NCBI RefSeq assembly: GCF_009765705.1
Contig: NZ_LMUX01000021.1
Span: 1,481,568-1,545,567, forward strand
DNA from: Burkholderia sp. L27(2015)
Lineage (GTDB): Bacteria; Pseudomonadota; Gammaproteobacteria; Burkholderiales; Burkholderiaceae
DNA: 64,000 bases
Reading direction: 5' to 3'
Position 1 is the first letter of the stretch. Each line of letters opens with the position of its first letter. The notes under the pieces are model-generated. The model did not search any database and was not told where the DNA came from. It worked only from the letters and a program-made list of their open reading frames with translations. Positions 17,754 to 26,849 of this stretch are shown piece after piece. A program made the position numbers and the translations under genes.

Positions 17754-18616
17754 GCATTCACCATGGCAGCGTCGAGTTTTTTCGGAGCGAGATGGCTGGA
17801 CAAGCCTTGCGTGATCTCACGGCGCAACGCATTGAATTCGACCGACGAGACGTCTCGCGGACGCGGCAAGTCAACCTCGATATCGCTGGCGATGCGGCCC
17901 GGCCCGGCACTCATCACCACCACGCGATCGGCGAGAAAAATCGCCTCTTCCACCGAGTGAGTGACGAAGACCACTGTGAGGCGGGTTTCGCGCCAGATCG
18001 TGAGGAGCTCTTCCTGCAGCTTGGCGCGGGTCAATGCATCGAGTGCGCCGAACGGTTCGTCCATCAACAGGATGCGCCCGTTGTTTGCCAACACGCGTGC
18101 GATCGCGACGCGTTGCTTCATGCCCCCCGATAGCTGGCCAGGATAACGATCGGAAAAGCCGCCGAGGCCGACCATCTCGACAAATTTCTGTGCAATCTCG
18201 CGTACTTCGCGGCGGCTGCGTCCCGCATGCTTGGGGCCGAAACCGATGTTTTCGAGTACGGTCAGCCAGGGAAACAGGCCGTAATCCTGGAACACCATGC
18301 CGCGGTCCGGGCCCGGTCCCTGGACCGGCATGCCGTAAGTGCCGATGCTGCCGGCGCTGAGCGATTCGAAGCCGGCCAGCATGCGCAACAAGCTCGACTT
18401 GCCGCAGCCCGACGCACCGAGCAGACAAACGAATTGGCCCTGCGGCACCGTCAGGTTGATGTCGCTCAACGCTTCGATCTGTCCATTTGATGCCTGGTAG
18501 ATCTTGCTGACGCCGCTGAGCTGCAAAGCCGGCACCTTGGCGCGCTGAGGTGCGCTGATGTTTTGCTGAGGGGCATCAACGTTTTGTCGAGACGCAGCTA
18601 TGTTCTGCTCAGACAT
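17750..18616 (-). CDS. ABC transporter ATP-binding protein (taurine/nitrate/sulfonate type)
   Basis: 288 residues. Walker A is GASGCGKSS, the signature LSGGMKQR, Walker B RILLMDEPFGALD, and the H-loop VFVTHSVEEA. This is the TauB/SsuB/NrtD subfamily that energises uptake of sulfonates, nitrate or similar small molecules. Residues 1-28 form an unusual degenerate repeat of QN(I/V)xAPQ units before the domain begins at LQLSGVSKIYQ. The start overlaps the upstream permease gene by 8 bases and its stop overlaps the hydrolase by 4, so translation is probably coupled. Confidence 0.92.
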   Translation of the reverse strand: MSEQNIAASRQNVDAPQQNISAPQRAKVPALQLSGVSKIYQASNGQIEALSDINLTVPQGQFVCLLGASGCGKSSLLRMLAGFESLSAGSIGTYGMPVQGPGPDRGMVFQDYGLFPWLTVLENIGFGPKHAGRSRREVREIAQKFVEMVGLGGFSDRYPGQLSGGMKQRVAIARVLANNGRILLMDEPFGALDALTRAKLQEELLTIWRETRLTVVFVTHSVEEAIFLADRVVVMSAGPGRIASDIEVDLPRPRDVSSVEFNALRREITQGLSSHLAPKKLDAAMVNA

Positions 18617-19478
18617 GATGTTGCGGGCTCCAGCGCATCAAACGGTTGTTGATCAGCACGAGCGCGCGATCGCAAAAGAATCCGGCAAGGCCGATAAAAA
18701 TCATGCCGGTAATGACCAGATCGGTGCGAGACAGGGTGCGTGCATCCATGATGACGGCGCCGAGCCCCAGTTGCACACCGGTCATTTCACCTACCACGAT
18801 CAAGATCCAGGCAAACGACAAGCCGAGTCGCAAGCCGTTGAAGATACTCGGCAATGCGCCACGCAAAGTCACGGAACGAAACTGCGCCGTGCCGGTGCAG
18901 CCCAGCATCGCGGCGGCCTCGAACAAACGCGCATCGACCGAGCGCACACCGAACACGGTGTTGAGCATGATCGGATAGAACGCGCCGAGGAAAACCAGGA
19001 ACACGGCCGAATTGGAACCCAGCCCGAAGAAAATCATAGCCAGCGGCAACCACGCGGTGACCGGGATCGGCCGCAGCAGCGAGAGCAGCGGATCGAGCAG
19101 GGTACGCAATAGCGCAGAGCGTCCGAGCATCAGACCCAAGGGCACGCCAGTCACCGCTGCCAGCCCGAAGCCCATGAACACCCTGCGCGTGGAGGCCCAC
19201 AGGTGCATCAGCAAGGTGGCGCTGAAAGCGTCGTCGTACACGCCGCCAAACGTGAAATCCCACATCATGATCGCGACGTCTTTCGGCGTCGGGATCAGCA
19301 TCGTGCCGGAACAATCGACCAGCGCCCACCACAGCCCAAGCAGCAAGATCGGCACGATCAAGCCGAGCGCCACGTTGCGCGATCGACTGGCCGCGGATTT
19401 ACCCGCGATCGCGGGCGCCACGGGCGCGGTACTGACCGAGACCGGCAGCTCGCTCACGGTTGATTCACTCACGGACAT
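18609..19478 (-). CDS. ABC transporter permease (TauC/SsuC-like)
   Basis: 289 residues with about six membrane segments beginning at residue 31 (VALGLIVPILLLGLWWAL). The EAA loop that docks the ATPase is visible as FEAAAMLGCTGTAQFRSVTLRGALPSIFNGLRLG, typical of the TauC/SsuC/NrtB group. The first 28 residues are Ser/Val/Ala-rich and probably cytoplasmic. It belongs to the operon binding protein - permease - ATPase - hydrolase, six bases behind the (frameshifted) binding-protein gene. Confidence 0.92.
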   Translation of the reverse strand: MSVSESTVSELPVSVSTAPVAPAIAGKSAASRSRNVALGLIVPILLLGLWWALVDCSGTMLIPTPKDVAIMMWDFTFGGVYDDAFSATLLMHLWASTRRVFMGFGLAAVTGVPLGLMLGRSALLRTLLDPLLSLLRPIPVTAWLPLAMIFFGLGSNSAVFLVFLGAFYPIMLNTVFGVRSVDARLFEAAAMLGCTGTAQFRSVTLRGALPSIFNGLRLGLSFAWILIVVGEMTGVQLGLGAVIMDARTLSRTDLVITGMIFIGLAGFFCDRALVLINNRLMRWSPQHHV

Positions 19479-19484
19479 ACTCGC

Positions 19485-20455
19485 TTAGGCGCTGAGCGAA
19501 CTCAGCGCGGTGGTGGGAATAAAACGGTTGTAATCCGGCAGCGCTCTGATTTGCTTGCGCGCCAACATCTGCGTACCGTAATAGCGGGCCTGCGTAACAA
19601 ACTGGTCGTCGATGCGCCAGGTCAGTTCGACATTGGGTGCAGCCAATTCGATCGAGCGGCGCTGCTGTCCAAGGCGCTGCATCGCCATCGTGACGAAGGC
19701 GTCCTTGTCGGACATCGCGTATTCGCTGGCGGCACGGTGGATTTTCAGCAAGGTGCGCACGCGGGCCGGGTCGGTCTTAAGCATCGTTTCGCTGGCGGTC
19801 AACACCATGTTCAGCGAGCCGGTCGGCGTCGAATACGGATATTCCAAAACGCGCCCGGTGCCGTTGGCCAAGCTGATGCCCGCTGCCGGTTCCGCGCCGA
19901 CATAAGCGTCCAGATCGCCGCGCGCCAATGCCGGCGCCATGTCGCTGAACGATACGCGCACCGCTTCGATATCGTGCGGGGTCATTTTTTCGGCGGTCAA
20001 GCGGTCCATGAACACCACTTCCTGGGTGGAGCCTGGCCAAATACCGACGCGCTTGCCTTTGAGATCACTGATCGACGCCGCTTTCGAGTTGGCCGCCACG
20101 ACGATCGCCATGCCGCGGTTACACGCCGCCCCGACTATCACCACCGGCTGCCCGGCTGCCCGGCCGCCGCGCCCAGCGTTGCCGCGGCCAGACCATATAT
20201 GCCGAAATCGACGGTGCCGGTTACGACGGCATCTTTGCCATCGGTGGGACTTTCGAAGGGGATCACTTCGATCGTGGTGCCCGCCGGCGCAAACTTCGAA
20301 TAGAAATACGGCGTAATGCCGTGAATCAGCTTGAGCGTGCCGACCTTGATCGTGGTTTCCTGCGCGAACACTGGCGAGCCGCGCGCGGCGATCATGCTGC
20401 CAACCGACAGCGCTGCAGCGCGTTTCAGTAATGAACGGCGGGTGATATTGGACAC
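19485..20455 (-). pseudogene. ABC transporter substrate-binding protein (NMT1/THI5-like or aliphatic sulfonate type), frameshifted
   Basis: The 5' part reads from GTG 20455 (AGGGAG upstream). It has a twin-arginine-like signal TRRSLLKRAAALSVGSM ending at VFAQ, then IKVGTLKLIHGITPYFYSKFAPAG and GTVDFGIYGLAAATLGAAAGQP. There the frame stops soon after (GSRW-stop). The 3' part continues in another frame, VVIVGAACNRGMAIVV to the end, with DLKGKRVGIWPGSTQE and DAYVGAEPAAGISLANG, typical of the periplasmic binding fold. An exact tandem 8-bp duplication (20146-20161) causes the shift; removing one copy joins the halves at GQPVVIVG. The product would be about 320 residues. Either a recent inactivation, a reversible slippage site or a sequence error. 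Confidence 0.88.
20144..20164. repeat. 8-bp tandem duplication that breaks the binding-protein gene
   Basis: GGCTGCCC occurs twice head to tail (20146-20153, 20154-20161) inside a 21-base tract of period 8. Coding strand units are GGGCAGCC. Eight bases is not a multiple of three, hence the frameshift. Confidence 0.9.
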
Positions 20456-20679
20456 GGTCAACTCCCTGGCGAAGTCCGTACAGACGGATATAAGTGAGGA
20501 ACAAGCGGGGAAAAAACAAGGCACAAGCGAGGATGTATAAGCGCAACACGAGATTAATCACCTGCCCTCACTCACCGCCGCACTGCAACATCGCCCCGAT
20601 CGTAGAGGAGCGCTTTACAAAAGTACATTTAGAAGCAAAAATGCCCTCTATAAATTAAACTTATACTTTGGCGGTGGGC

Positions 20680-21594
20680 ATGCAACAGCCGATGGACCTG
20701 CGTCTACTGCAAACTTTCATCCTGCTGGTGGAAACCGGCAGCGTTTCGGAGACGGCCAGGCGCGTCAATCGCACTCAGCCTGCCGTCACCTTGCAGTTGC
20801 AACGGCTCGAGCAACTGGTGGGCGCGAAGTTATATAGCACAGTCGGACGCAGGCCGGTTCTCACCGCGGACGGCGAACTTCTGCTCGGTTATAGCCGCAC
20901 CATCCTCGATTTGAATAAAGAGGTGCTTTCGCGTTTGCAGGCGCCCAGGCTCGGGGGCAGGGTCATTCTGGGCATCCCGGATTTGTACGCCGCTTACGTG
21001 CTGCCGCCTGTCCTCTCTGCATTCAACCTGGCCTACCCCAATGTCGACCTCGAGATCCGATGCTCGTTATCGAACCGTCTGATGACGGCGATCAGCCGCG
21101 ATGAAATCGACGTCGCCCTGGTAACCCGAATGCCGGCATTCAAGCAGGGTCTGGTGGTGGCGCAAGAACCTCTGGTTTGGGTCGCCGGTGAATCAGGTCC
21201 GCAGCAGCAGATGAACCCTCTGCCGTTGGCGATGCTGCCGCCTGGGAATATTTTTCGCGATCACGCGCTGGCGGCTCTCGACCAGGTCGGCCGTAGTTGG
21301 CGGCTGGTGTGTATCAGCGAGAGTCTCAGCGGTATCCAGGCTGCCGTGCTGGGCGGAATCGCAGTCAGCGCCGTGGGCGCCAGTTCAGTGATACCGGGGA
21401 TGCGTGTGCTCGGGCGCGACGACAGTTTTCCGCCGCTACCCAAAGTCGATCTCACGCTCTATCGTGCCGACGGCCGCGCCAATCCGGCATGCGATGCGTT
21501 GATCGATATCATCGCCCGCCATTTCAGACAATCCGCGATCGCCCCTGCAGACTACGTTTCACGGACACAGGCAGGCAGCGGAGCGCATGAATAG
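20680..21594 (+). CDS. LysR-family transcriptional regulator
   Basis: 304 residues from the ATG at 20680; TTG 20668 and ATG 20692 are alternatives. The N-terminal winged helix-turn-helix is clear: MDLRLLQTFILLVETGSVSETARRVNRTQPAVTLQLQRLE. The effector domain follows (GRVILGIPDLYAAYVLPPVLSAF). It is divergent from the ABC transporter/hydrolase operon, 224 bases away, so it is probably its regulator, responding to the imported compound. Intact although the binding-protein gene is broken. Confidence 0.9.
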   Translation: MQQPMDLRLLQTFILLVETGSVSETARRVNRTQPAVTLQLQRLEQLVGAKLYSTVGRRPVLTADGELLLGYSRTILDLNKEVLSRLQAPRLGGRVILGIPDLYAAYVLPPVLSAFNLAYPNVDLEIRCSLSNRLMTAISRDEIDVALVTRMPAFKQGLVVAQEPLVWVAGESGPQQQMNPLPLAMLPPGNIFRDHALAALDQVGRSWRLVCISESLSGIQAAVLGGIAVSAVGASSVIPGMRVLGRDDSFPPLPKVDLTLYRADGRANPACDALIDIIARHFRQSAIAPADYVSRTQAGSGAHE

Positions 21595-21666
21595 GAATGC
21601 GTAAATACTTCACTTAAACCACGCGATGGCGCTAACGCCGTACGGCCGCGGACTTGTCCCGACCTG

Positions 21667-22581
21667 CTAACTCTCACGCGTCAACGCGACGATAAAGTCG
21701 AGAAATACCCTTGTCTTAGCTGGCATATGGTGCCGCGATGGATGGTATGCATAGAGCGGGAACCGTTCATCCGGCCAGTCAGGAAAAAGGTTGACGAGCC
21801 GTCCCTCCCGAATCAAATGCTCGGCTCCCAACATAAGCATCTGCGCAACGCCGGAGCCGGCCAGACATGCGTTGAGGAGCGCGCTCGGATCATTCACCGT
21901 AAGCCGGCCGTTCGTTTCGACAATCAGCCTTTTGCGTTTGCGATGAAACTCCCACGCAAACGGCTTTCCCGTTTCCGGGTTCCGGAATTCGAGGCACCTG
22001 TGCACACCGCGACCCAGATCTTGAGGCTGCGCAGGCCGCCCACGGTGAGCGACGTACGAGGGCGCTGCGACCGTGACAATCGCGGTGTCCAGAAGCTTTC
22101 TCGCAACAAGGCTGGATGAGCGCGGTTCGCCGAATCGCAAGGCTAGATCGAAGCCATCCATGATGAGGTCGCCGAGCTGATCTCTCGCAATGAACTCGAG
22201 TTCAAGTTCAGGATGCGCATCCATGAATTCGTCGAGTTTGGCACCCAGAATGATCCGCGAAAAAACGGGATCCAGATTGATTCGCAGTTTCCCGCGCGCG
22301 GTCGCCGTACCTCCTGCCGCAGCGTCGGCCGCTTCCTGCATGCCTCTTAAGTGTGGCATGACTTGCTCGTAGAACCGTCGGCCCTCTTCGGTAAGAGAAA
22401 CGGCGCGAGTCGTTCGATTGAAGAGCCGTATCTTCAGCCGCTTTTCGAGTCGGGCAATTGCCCGGCTAACTCCGGGCGGTGACATGTCCACCAGTTCGGA
22501 GGCGGCGGCGAACGTCCCCGCATCGACGACGGCAGCAAACACGCTGATACCGCTAGAGAGATTTTCGCTGGACGAGTTCAT
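21667..22581 (-). CDS. LysR-family transcriptional regulator (CrgA/AaeR-type)
   Basis: 304 residues. DNA-binding part: GISVFAAVVDAGTFAAASELVDMSPPGVSRAIARLEKRL followed by RLFNRTTRAVSLTEEGRRFYE, the pattern of the CrgA-like LysR branch. The effector domain carries GKLRINLDPVFSRIILG and DGFDLALRFGEP. Divergent from the beta-lactamase-like hydrolase gene at 22828, its likeliest target. Confidence 0.9.
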   Translation of the reverse strand: MNSSSENLSSGISVFAAVVDAGTFAAASELVDMSPPGVSRAIARLEKRLKIRLFNRTTRAVSLTEEGRRFYEQVMPHLRGMQEAADAAAGGTATARGKLRINLDPVFSRIILGAKLDEFMDAHPELELEFIARDQLGDLIMDGFDLALRFGEPRSSSLVARKLLDTAIVTVAAPSYVAHRGRPAQPQDLGRGVHRCLEFRNPETGKPFAWEFHRKRKRLIVETNGRLTVNDPSALLNACLAGSGVAQMLMLGAEHLIREGRLVNLFPDWPDERFPLYAYHPSRHHMPAKTRVFLDFIVALTRES

Positions 22582-22827
22582 ACGCTATGCATTCCGGTCA
22601 GTTAATGGTCTGAAGAAGTTCAGTCGAAGCTAACACAGCACGCCACGACGGCGCCGATTTGCAGCCACGATCGAAGGATCGTATTGGTAACTATTTGTCA
22701 TCTAACAAATGCCATTCATATCATTTTATTTCTGATCGCGGTTCCCCACAATGCATTCCAGCAGCACGTTTAAACCTCGACAACCAAGGAACATTGCCAT
22801 GGATACCCGTCATCACAGGAGTAGAAA

Positions 22828-24141
22828 ATGACCGATCGACTCACCCGACGCGACTTGCTGAAGAGCGCATCCGGCTTCCTGGCCATTGCGGCTGTGGGCG
22901 GATTGACTGGCATCGGAGCGGGGGCCGCGCAGGCCGCTCAGGAGCCGGGCCGCGTTCTGGTTCGCAACCCGGCTCATGCCAAGATAGACCGTTCCTTGCA
23001 GCAGGCCGTCGACAACGGCACGGTAGCTGGCGTGGTGGCGATGGGAGCCACAGAGCGTGGGCTCATCTACGAGGGGGCATTCGGCCACGCCAACCTTGAT
23101 ACCGGTACGGAAATGACGCCCGATACCGTCTTCTGGCTGCTGTCGATGACCAAGGCGATCACTGCCACAGCCTGCATGCAGCTCATCGAGCAGGGCAAGT
23201 TGCACCTGGATCAACCCGCAGGCGATATCCTTCCCCAGCTTAGGTCCCCCCAGGTACTGGAGGGTTTCGATGCGGCTGGCCAGCCAAAGCTGCGTCCGGC
23301 AAAACGCCCGATCACGGTGCGTCATCTCCTGACCCACACGTCGGGCTACACCTACAGCGTCTGGAGCGAAAACCTCAGCCGCTATGAGAAGGTGACCGGC
23401 ATGCCCGACATCGCCTATTCGATGAACGGGGCCTTTCAGGCGCCGCCCGAGTTCGATCCGGGTGATCGCTGGGAGTACGGCATCAGCATGGATTGGGCCG
23501 GCAAGCTCGTGGAGGCCGTTAGCGACCTGTCGCTCGAAGTCTATTTGCGCGAGCACATCTTCGCGCCACTCGGGATGAGCAATACTGGGTTTCTGATCAG
23601 CAGTGCGCAGAAGCGCCGGGTGGCGACGATGGTTCACCGCCAGCCGGACGGCTCGCTCAAACCTGAGCCGTTTGAGATCAACCAGCGTCCCGAGTTTTTC
23701 ATGGGCGGCGGCGGGTTGTTCAGTACGCCACGCGATTACATGACATTCCTGCAGATGCTTCTGCACGGCGGCACCTATAGGGACGCGCGGATTCTGCGGG
23801 CCGGCACTGTGGCGTCGATGTTCCAAAACCAGATCGGCGATCTGCAGGTGACGGAAATGAAAACCGCGCAGCCAGCCTGGTCGAACAGTTTCGACCAGTT
23901 TCCGGGAATGGCGCACAAATGGGGGCTGTCGTTCGACATCAACACGCAACCTGGGCCACATGGGCGCAGCGCCGGCAGCGTCAGTTGGGCAGGACTCCTT
24001 AACTGCTATTTCTGGCTCGACCCGGTCAGGCGGGTCACCGGGACCGTGTTTACCCAGGTCCTGCCCTTCTACGATCCGCGTATCGTGGACCTTTACGGGA
24101 CGTTCGAAGAAGGGCTGTACGGCGGACTCAGTCGCGCCTGA
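22828..24141 (+). CDS. Serine hydrolase of the class C beta-lactamase/EstB family, Tat-exported
   Basis: 437 residues. A twin-arginine signal (TRRDLLKSASGFLAIAAVGG) ends near AQAAQ, so the enzyme folds before export. The catalytic S106-M-T-K109 is the S-x-x-K of class C beta-lactamases and EstB-type esterases; the Tyr of the second motif is in WEYGISMD near Y217; HLLTHTSGYTY is a family marker. Most members of this length and with this HTSG pattern are esterases or D-aminopeptidases rather than true beta-lactamases. Located periplasmically. Probably under the divergent LysR regulator. Confidence 0.87.
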   Translation: MTDRLTRRDLLKSASGFLAIAAVGGLTGIGAGAAQAAQEPGRVLVRNPAHAKIDRSLQQAVDNGTVAGVVAMGATERGLIYEGAFGHANLDTGTEMTPDTVFWLLSMTKAITATACMQLIEQGKLHLDQPAGDILPQLRSPQVLEGFDAAGQPKLRPAKRPITVRHLLTHTSGYTYSVWSENLSRYEKVTGMPDIAYSMNGAFQAPPEFDPGDRWEYGISMDWAGKLVEAVSDLSLEVYLREHIFAPLGMSNTGFLISSAQKRRVATMVHRQPDGSLKPEPFEINQRPEFFMGGGGLFSTPRDYMTFLQMLLHGGTYRDARILRAGTVASMFQNQIGDLQVTEMKTAQPAWSNSFDQFPGMAHKWGLSFDINTQPGPHGRSAGSVSWAGLLNCYFWLDPVRRVTGTVFTQVLPFYDPRIVDLYGTFEEGLYGGLSRA

Positions 24142-24289
24142 TGACTGCGGCGGCAGACATTCACGCTGCGCTGTTGCCTTGGATAGCCAACGCTTATACG
24201 GGAGCCTTGGGCTTCACCGCGAACGAGTAGGGCATCAGTGCGTGGTTTGCGCAGGATACCGAGAACGTTCGCCGGCCCGAAGCCCACCG

Positions 24290-25066
24290 TCAAGCGCTCG
24301 TCCCGCCATCGACTTTCAAGCTCGTACCCGTTACAAACGCCGCTTCCGGGCTGGCCAACCAGGTGACAAGACCCGCGACATCTTCGCCTGATCCGTAGCG
24401 GCCCAGTGCGATCGAATTCCGGATCTGATCGGCCATCGGACCGTTGGCGGGATTCATCAGCGTATCTATTCGGCCAGGCTGGACGTTGTTGATCGTAATT
24501 TCCCTGCTACCGAGATCCCTCGCCAGCGCACGCGTCATGCTGGCTACGGCGCCTTTTGTCGCCGCGTATACGGACACGCCCGGAATCGGCATATAGTCGC
24601 TGCTGACGCTTCCAATGTTGATGATCCTCCCGCCCTTCTTCATAAAGCGCAGCGATTCCTGGATGGCGACGAACAGACTCTTGACGTTGATTGCCAGCAT
24701 CTGATCGATATGTTTCAGCGAAAAATCGTCGATCAGCCCGACACGGAACATCGCGGCGTTGTTCACGAGAATATCCAGTCCTCCGAAGCGTTTCACGGTC
24801 GATCCGATCGCGGTCTTCAGCGCTGCTTCGTCCGCACTGTCCGCACGGATTGCGAGGCCGCGCCCCCCCAGTCGATCGATATCACCGATGACACCCTCTG
24901 CATCATCGCTCGAGCTCGAGTAGGTTATCGACACGGCCGCGCCTTCGCTCGCGAGACGCTTGGCAATTGCCGCTCCAATGCCGCGGGAGCCACCTGTGAC
25001 AAAAGCCACTTTGCCGTCCAGTTTTCCATTTGAAAAAGCCACGTTTACTCCATTTATTTGCGTCAT
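24290..25066 (-). CDS. Short-chain dehydrogenase/reductase
   Basis: 258 residues from the ATG at 25066, preceded by GGTGAGCGG; a longer start would add 29 residues unlike the family. Classical SDR: cofactor motif TGGSRGIG, NNAA motif (ILVNNAAMF), catalytic Ser in INIGSVSSDYMP and YAATK. The C-terminal FVTGTSLKVDGG is typical. NADP preference is possible. Divergent from an Lrp-type regulator 226 bases away, which likely controls it. Substrate unknown. Confidence 0.92.
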   Translation of the reverse strand: MTQINGVNVAFSNGKLDGKVAFVTGGSRGIGAAIAKRLASEGAAVSITYSSSSDDAEGVIGDIDRLGGRGLAIRADSADEAALKTAIGSTVKRFGGLDILVNNAAMFRVGLIDDFSLKHIDQMLAINVKSLFVAIQESLRFMKKGGRIINIGSVSSDYMPIPGVSVYAATKGAVASMTRALARDLGSREITINNVQPGRIDTLMNPANGPMADQIRNSIALGRYGSGEDVAGLVTWLASPEAAFVTGTSLKVDGGTSA

Positions 25067-25292
25067 CCGCTCACCCGAAAGCGAGCGACGATGACGCCGC
25101 AATTTGACATTCGGGAAGTTGAAATACGTGTCTGCGGCGTACTGTGCAAGCACGCCTAGCTGCTTTGCTGCAGCGCGACACGAGATTATTTTAGCTAGTT
25201 AGCGTCGGTGTTATTGGCTAAAATGAGCTGACAATTTCACATTTATTGATAATAATAGTTAAGTTATCAAATAAATTTGGTAGGAAAAGCTA

Positions 25293-25763
25293 ATGATGTT
25301 CGATCGCGTTGACGTTGATATCTTGCAGGCGCTGCAGCGTGACGCTCACGTCAAGGCTGCGGATCTGGCCGAATCACTCGACATCTCCGTTTCGCCGCTC
25401 TATCGGCGAATTCGTTTGCTCGAGGAGGCGGGCGTCATCACAAAGTACGTGTCGCTTCTGGATCAGGAGAAGGTGGGTTTCCCGATCAATGCCTACGTGT
25501 CGGTCGCAATCGAGAAGTCCGCGGATAAGCTAGCCGCTTTCGAGCGCGCCATCCTGAGTTGCGAGGAGGTGATGGAGTGTTATCTGATGACTGGTGTGTT
25601 CGATTACATCGTGCGCGTGGTTGCGAGCGACATGGCAGGCATCGAACGTTTCGTCATGACGCGACTCGCGACTATCGATGGTGTCCGGGATGTCAGCACG
25701 TCGATCACCCTGCGGCGTGTGCAGTACAAGACGGTGCTACCGGTCCGGCCGGGCGGCGGGTAG
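25293..25763 (+). CDS. Lrp/AsnC family transcriptional regulator
   Basis: 156 residues, starting at tandem ATGs after TAGGAAA. Helix-turn-helix: VDVDILQALQRDAHVKAADLAESLDISVSPLYRRIRLLEEAG. The RAM domain follows: EEVMECYLMTGVFDYIVRVVASDMAGIERF. The upstream spacer 25190-25290 is very AT-rich with TTAT and AATT words suited to Lrp binding. Divergent to the SDR gene. Confidence 0.92.
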   Translation: MMFDRVDVDILQALQRDAHVKAADLAESLDISVSPLYRRIRLLEEAGVITKYVSLLDQEKVGFPINAYVSVAIEKSADKLAAFERAILSCEEVMECYLMTGVFDYIVRVVASDMAGIERFVMTRLATIDGVRDVSTSITLRRVQYKTVLPVRPGGG

Positions 25764-25784
25764 ATATTGGAAATTCGCCACAGA

Positions 25785-26651
25785 TCATTTCGTCGTACCG
25801 GGCGCAGTTGCCGCCTTCACAAAACGCAGCGTCATTCGGTCGGACTCGCCTATGGCCAGATATTTGGCGCGATCCTGATCGCCATCGACCAGTGTCGGCG
25901 GCAGCGTCCACACACCGTGTGGATAATCTTTGGTGTCACGCGGATTACTGTTGATTTCGCTGGAGCCGGCCAGTGTGAAGCCGGCAGCGCGGGCATGCTG
26001 GATCACATAGGCTTCGGTGAGATATCCGGTGCCTATCATCTGCTGATCAGACGTTCCGGGCTTCGCCCGATGGTCTTCTATGCCGAGTACGCCACCGGGT
26101 TTCAGCTCAGCGTAAAAGGCCTTGAAGTTATCGTCGATATGGCCGTCCTTCATCCAGTTGTGGACATTGCGGAACGTGACCACCAAGTCGACGCTACCCG
26201 CGGGCGCGACGTCGGAAAACCGGCCCGCGCGCAGGGCGCCGATCTTCACATTGCCATATAGAGCAGGATCTTGCGCAAGCTTTTCCCGATAGCGTCTATT
26301 GCCTGCGGATTCCGGCTTGGCGCTGTCGGAGAAGTACGGCGCGACATATAGCTTGCCGGTGTCATGCAGGTAAGGGGCGAGGATTTCGGTGTACCAGCCG
26401 GCGCCGGGCTCGATTTCAATGACGGTCTGGTTCGGCTTTATCCCGAAGAACGTCAAGGTTTGCGCTGGATGCCGGTAGGCGTCGCGGGCACGTTCCGCGT
26501 CGGTGCGTTGAGGACCGGCGAGTATCGTCGCGAATGCCTGCGCGGGACTTGCCTCGGCGGTGGGCAGACGTAGCACGGCGAAGCCACAAATGCCGAGGCC
26601 GAATAGACCTAGCGCTAGAGTGCGCGCAAATAAGCGACGGGAAGCCGGCAT
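25785..26651 (-). CDS. Exported SAM-dependent methyltransferase-like protein
   Basis: 288 residues from ATG 26651, which follows AAGGA. An N-terminal signal or anchor (RLFARTLALGLFGLGICGFAVL) precedes the mature part. Motifs include FFGIKPNQTVIEIEPGAGWYTEILAPYL (SAM motif I), VDLVVTFRNVHNWM and LKPGGVLGIEDHRAKPG. The periplasmic location is odd for a SAM enzyme because SAM is cytoplasmic. The family is nonetheless widespread in proteobacteria and is annotated as a predicted methyltransferase. Convergent with the Lrp gene (21 bases apart). Real activity uncertain. Confidence 0.82.
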   Translation of the reverse strand: MPASRRLFARTLALGLFGLGICGFAVLRLPTAEASPAQAFATILAGPQRTDAERARDAYRHPAQTLTFFGIKPNQTVIEIEPGAGWYTEILAPYLHDTGKLYVAPYFSDSAKPESAGNRRYREKLAQDPALYGNVKIGALRAGRFSDVAPAGSVDLVVTFRNVHNWMKDGHIDDNFKAFYAELKPGGVLGIEDHRAKPGTSDQQMIGTGYLTEAYVIQHARAAGFTLAGSSEINSNPRDTKDYPHGVWTLPPTLVDGDQDRAKYLAIGESDRMTLRFVKAATAPGTTK

Positions 26652-26849
26652 GCTGAATTTTCCTTGGATATGGATTGCTGAGGTCGGTTTTGTTGCGGAT
26701 GTGCGTGAAACTGGGGGACACTGCATCTTACCGTGGCAACGCTTTTGCCGTGGTCCAGCGCTGTGGTCCAGTCGCGTGCGCGGCCAGTCGACATCAATGC
26801 TCAAATCGTTAACAATCGTTATCCTTGCGTAAGCAAACTGGAGCCTACT

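Noticed and set aside
19485..20561. Single 358-codon frame for the whole binding protein
   Set aside because: Its first 145 or so residues are out-of-frame, Arg/His-rich sequence; the true N terminus with the twin-arginine-like signal lies in another frame before the 8-bp duplication.
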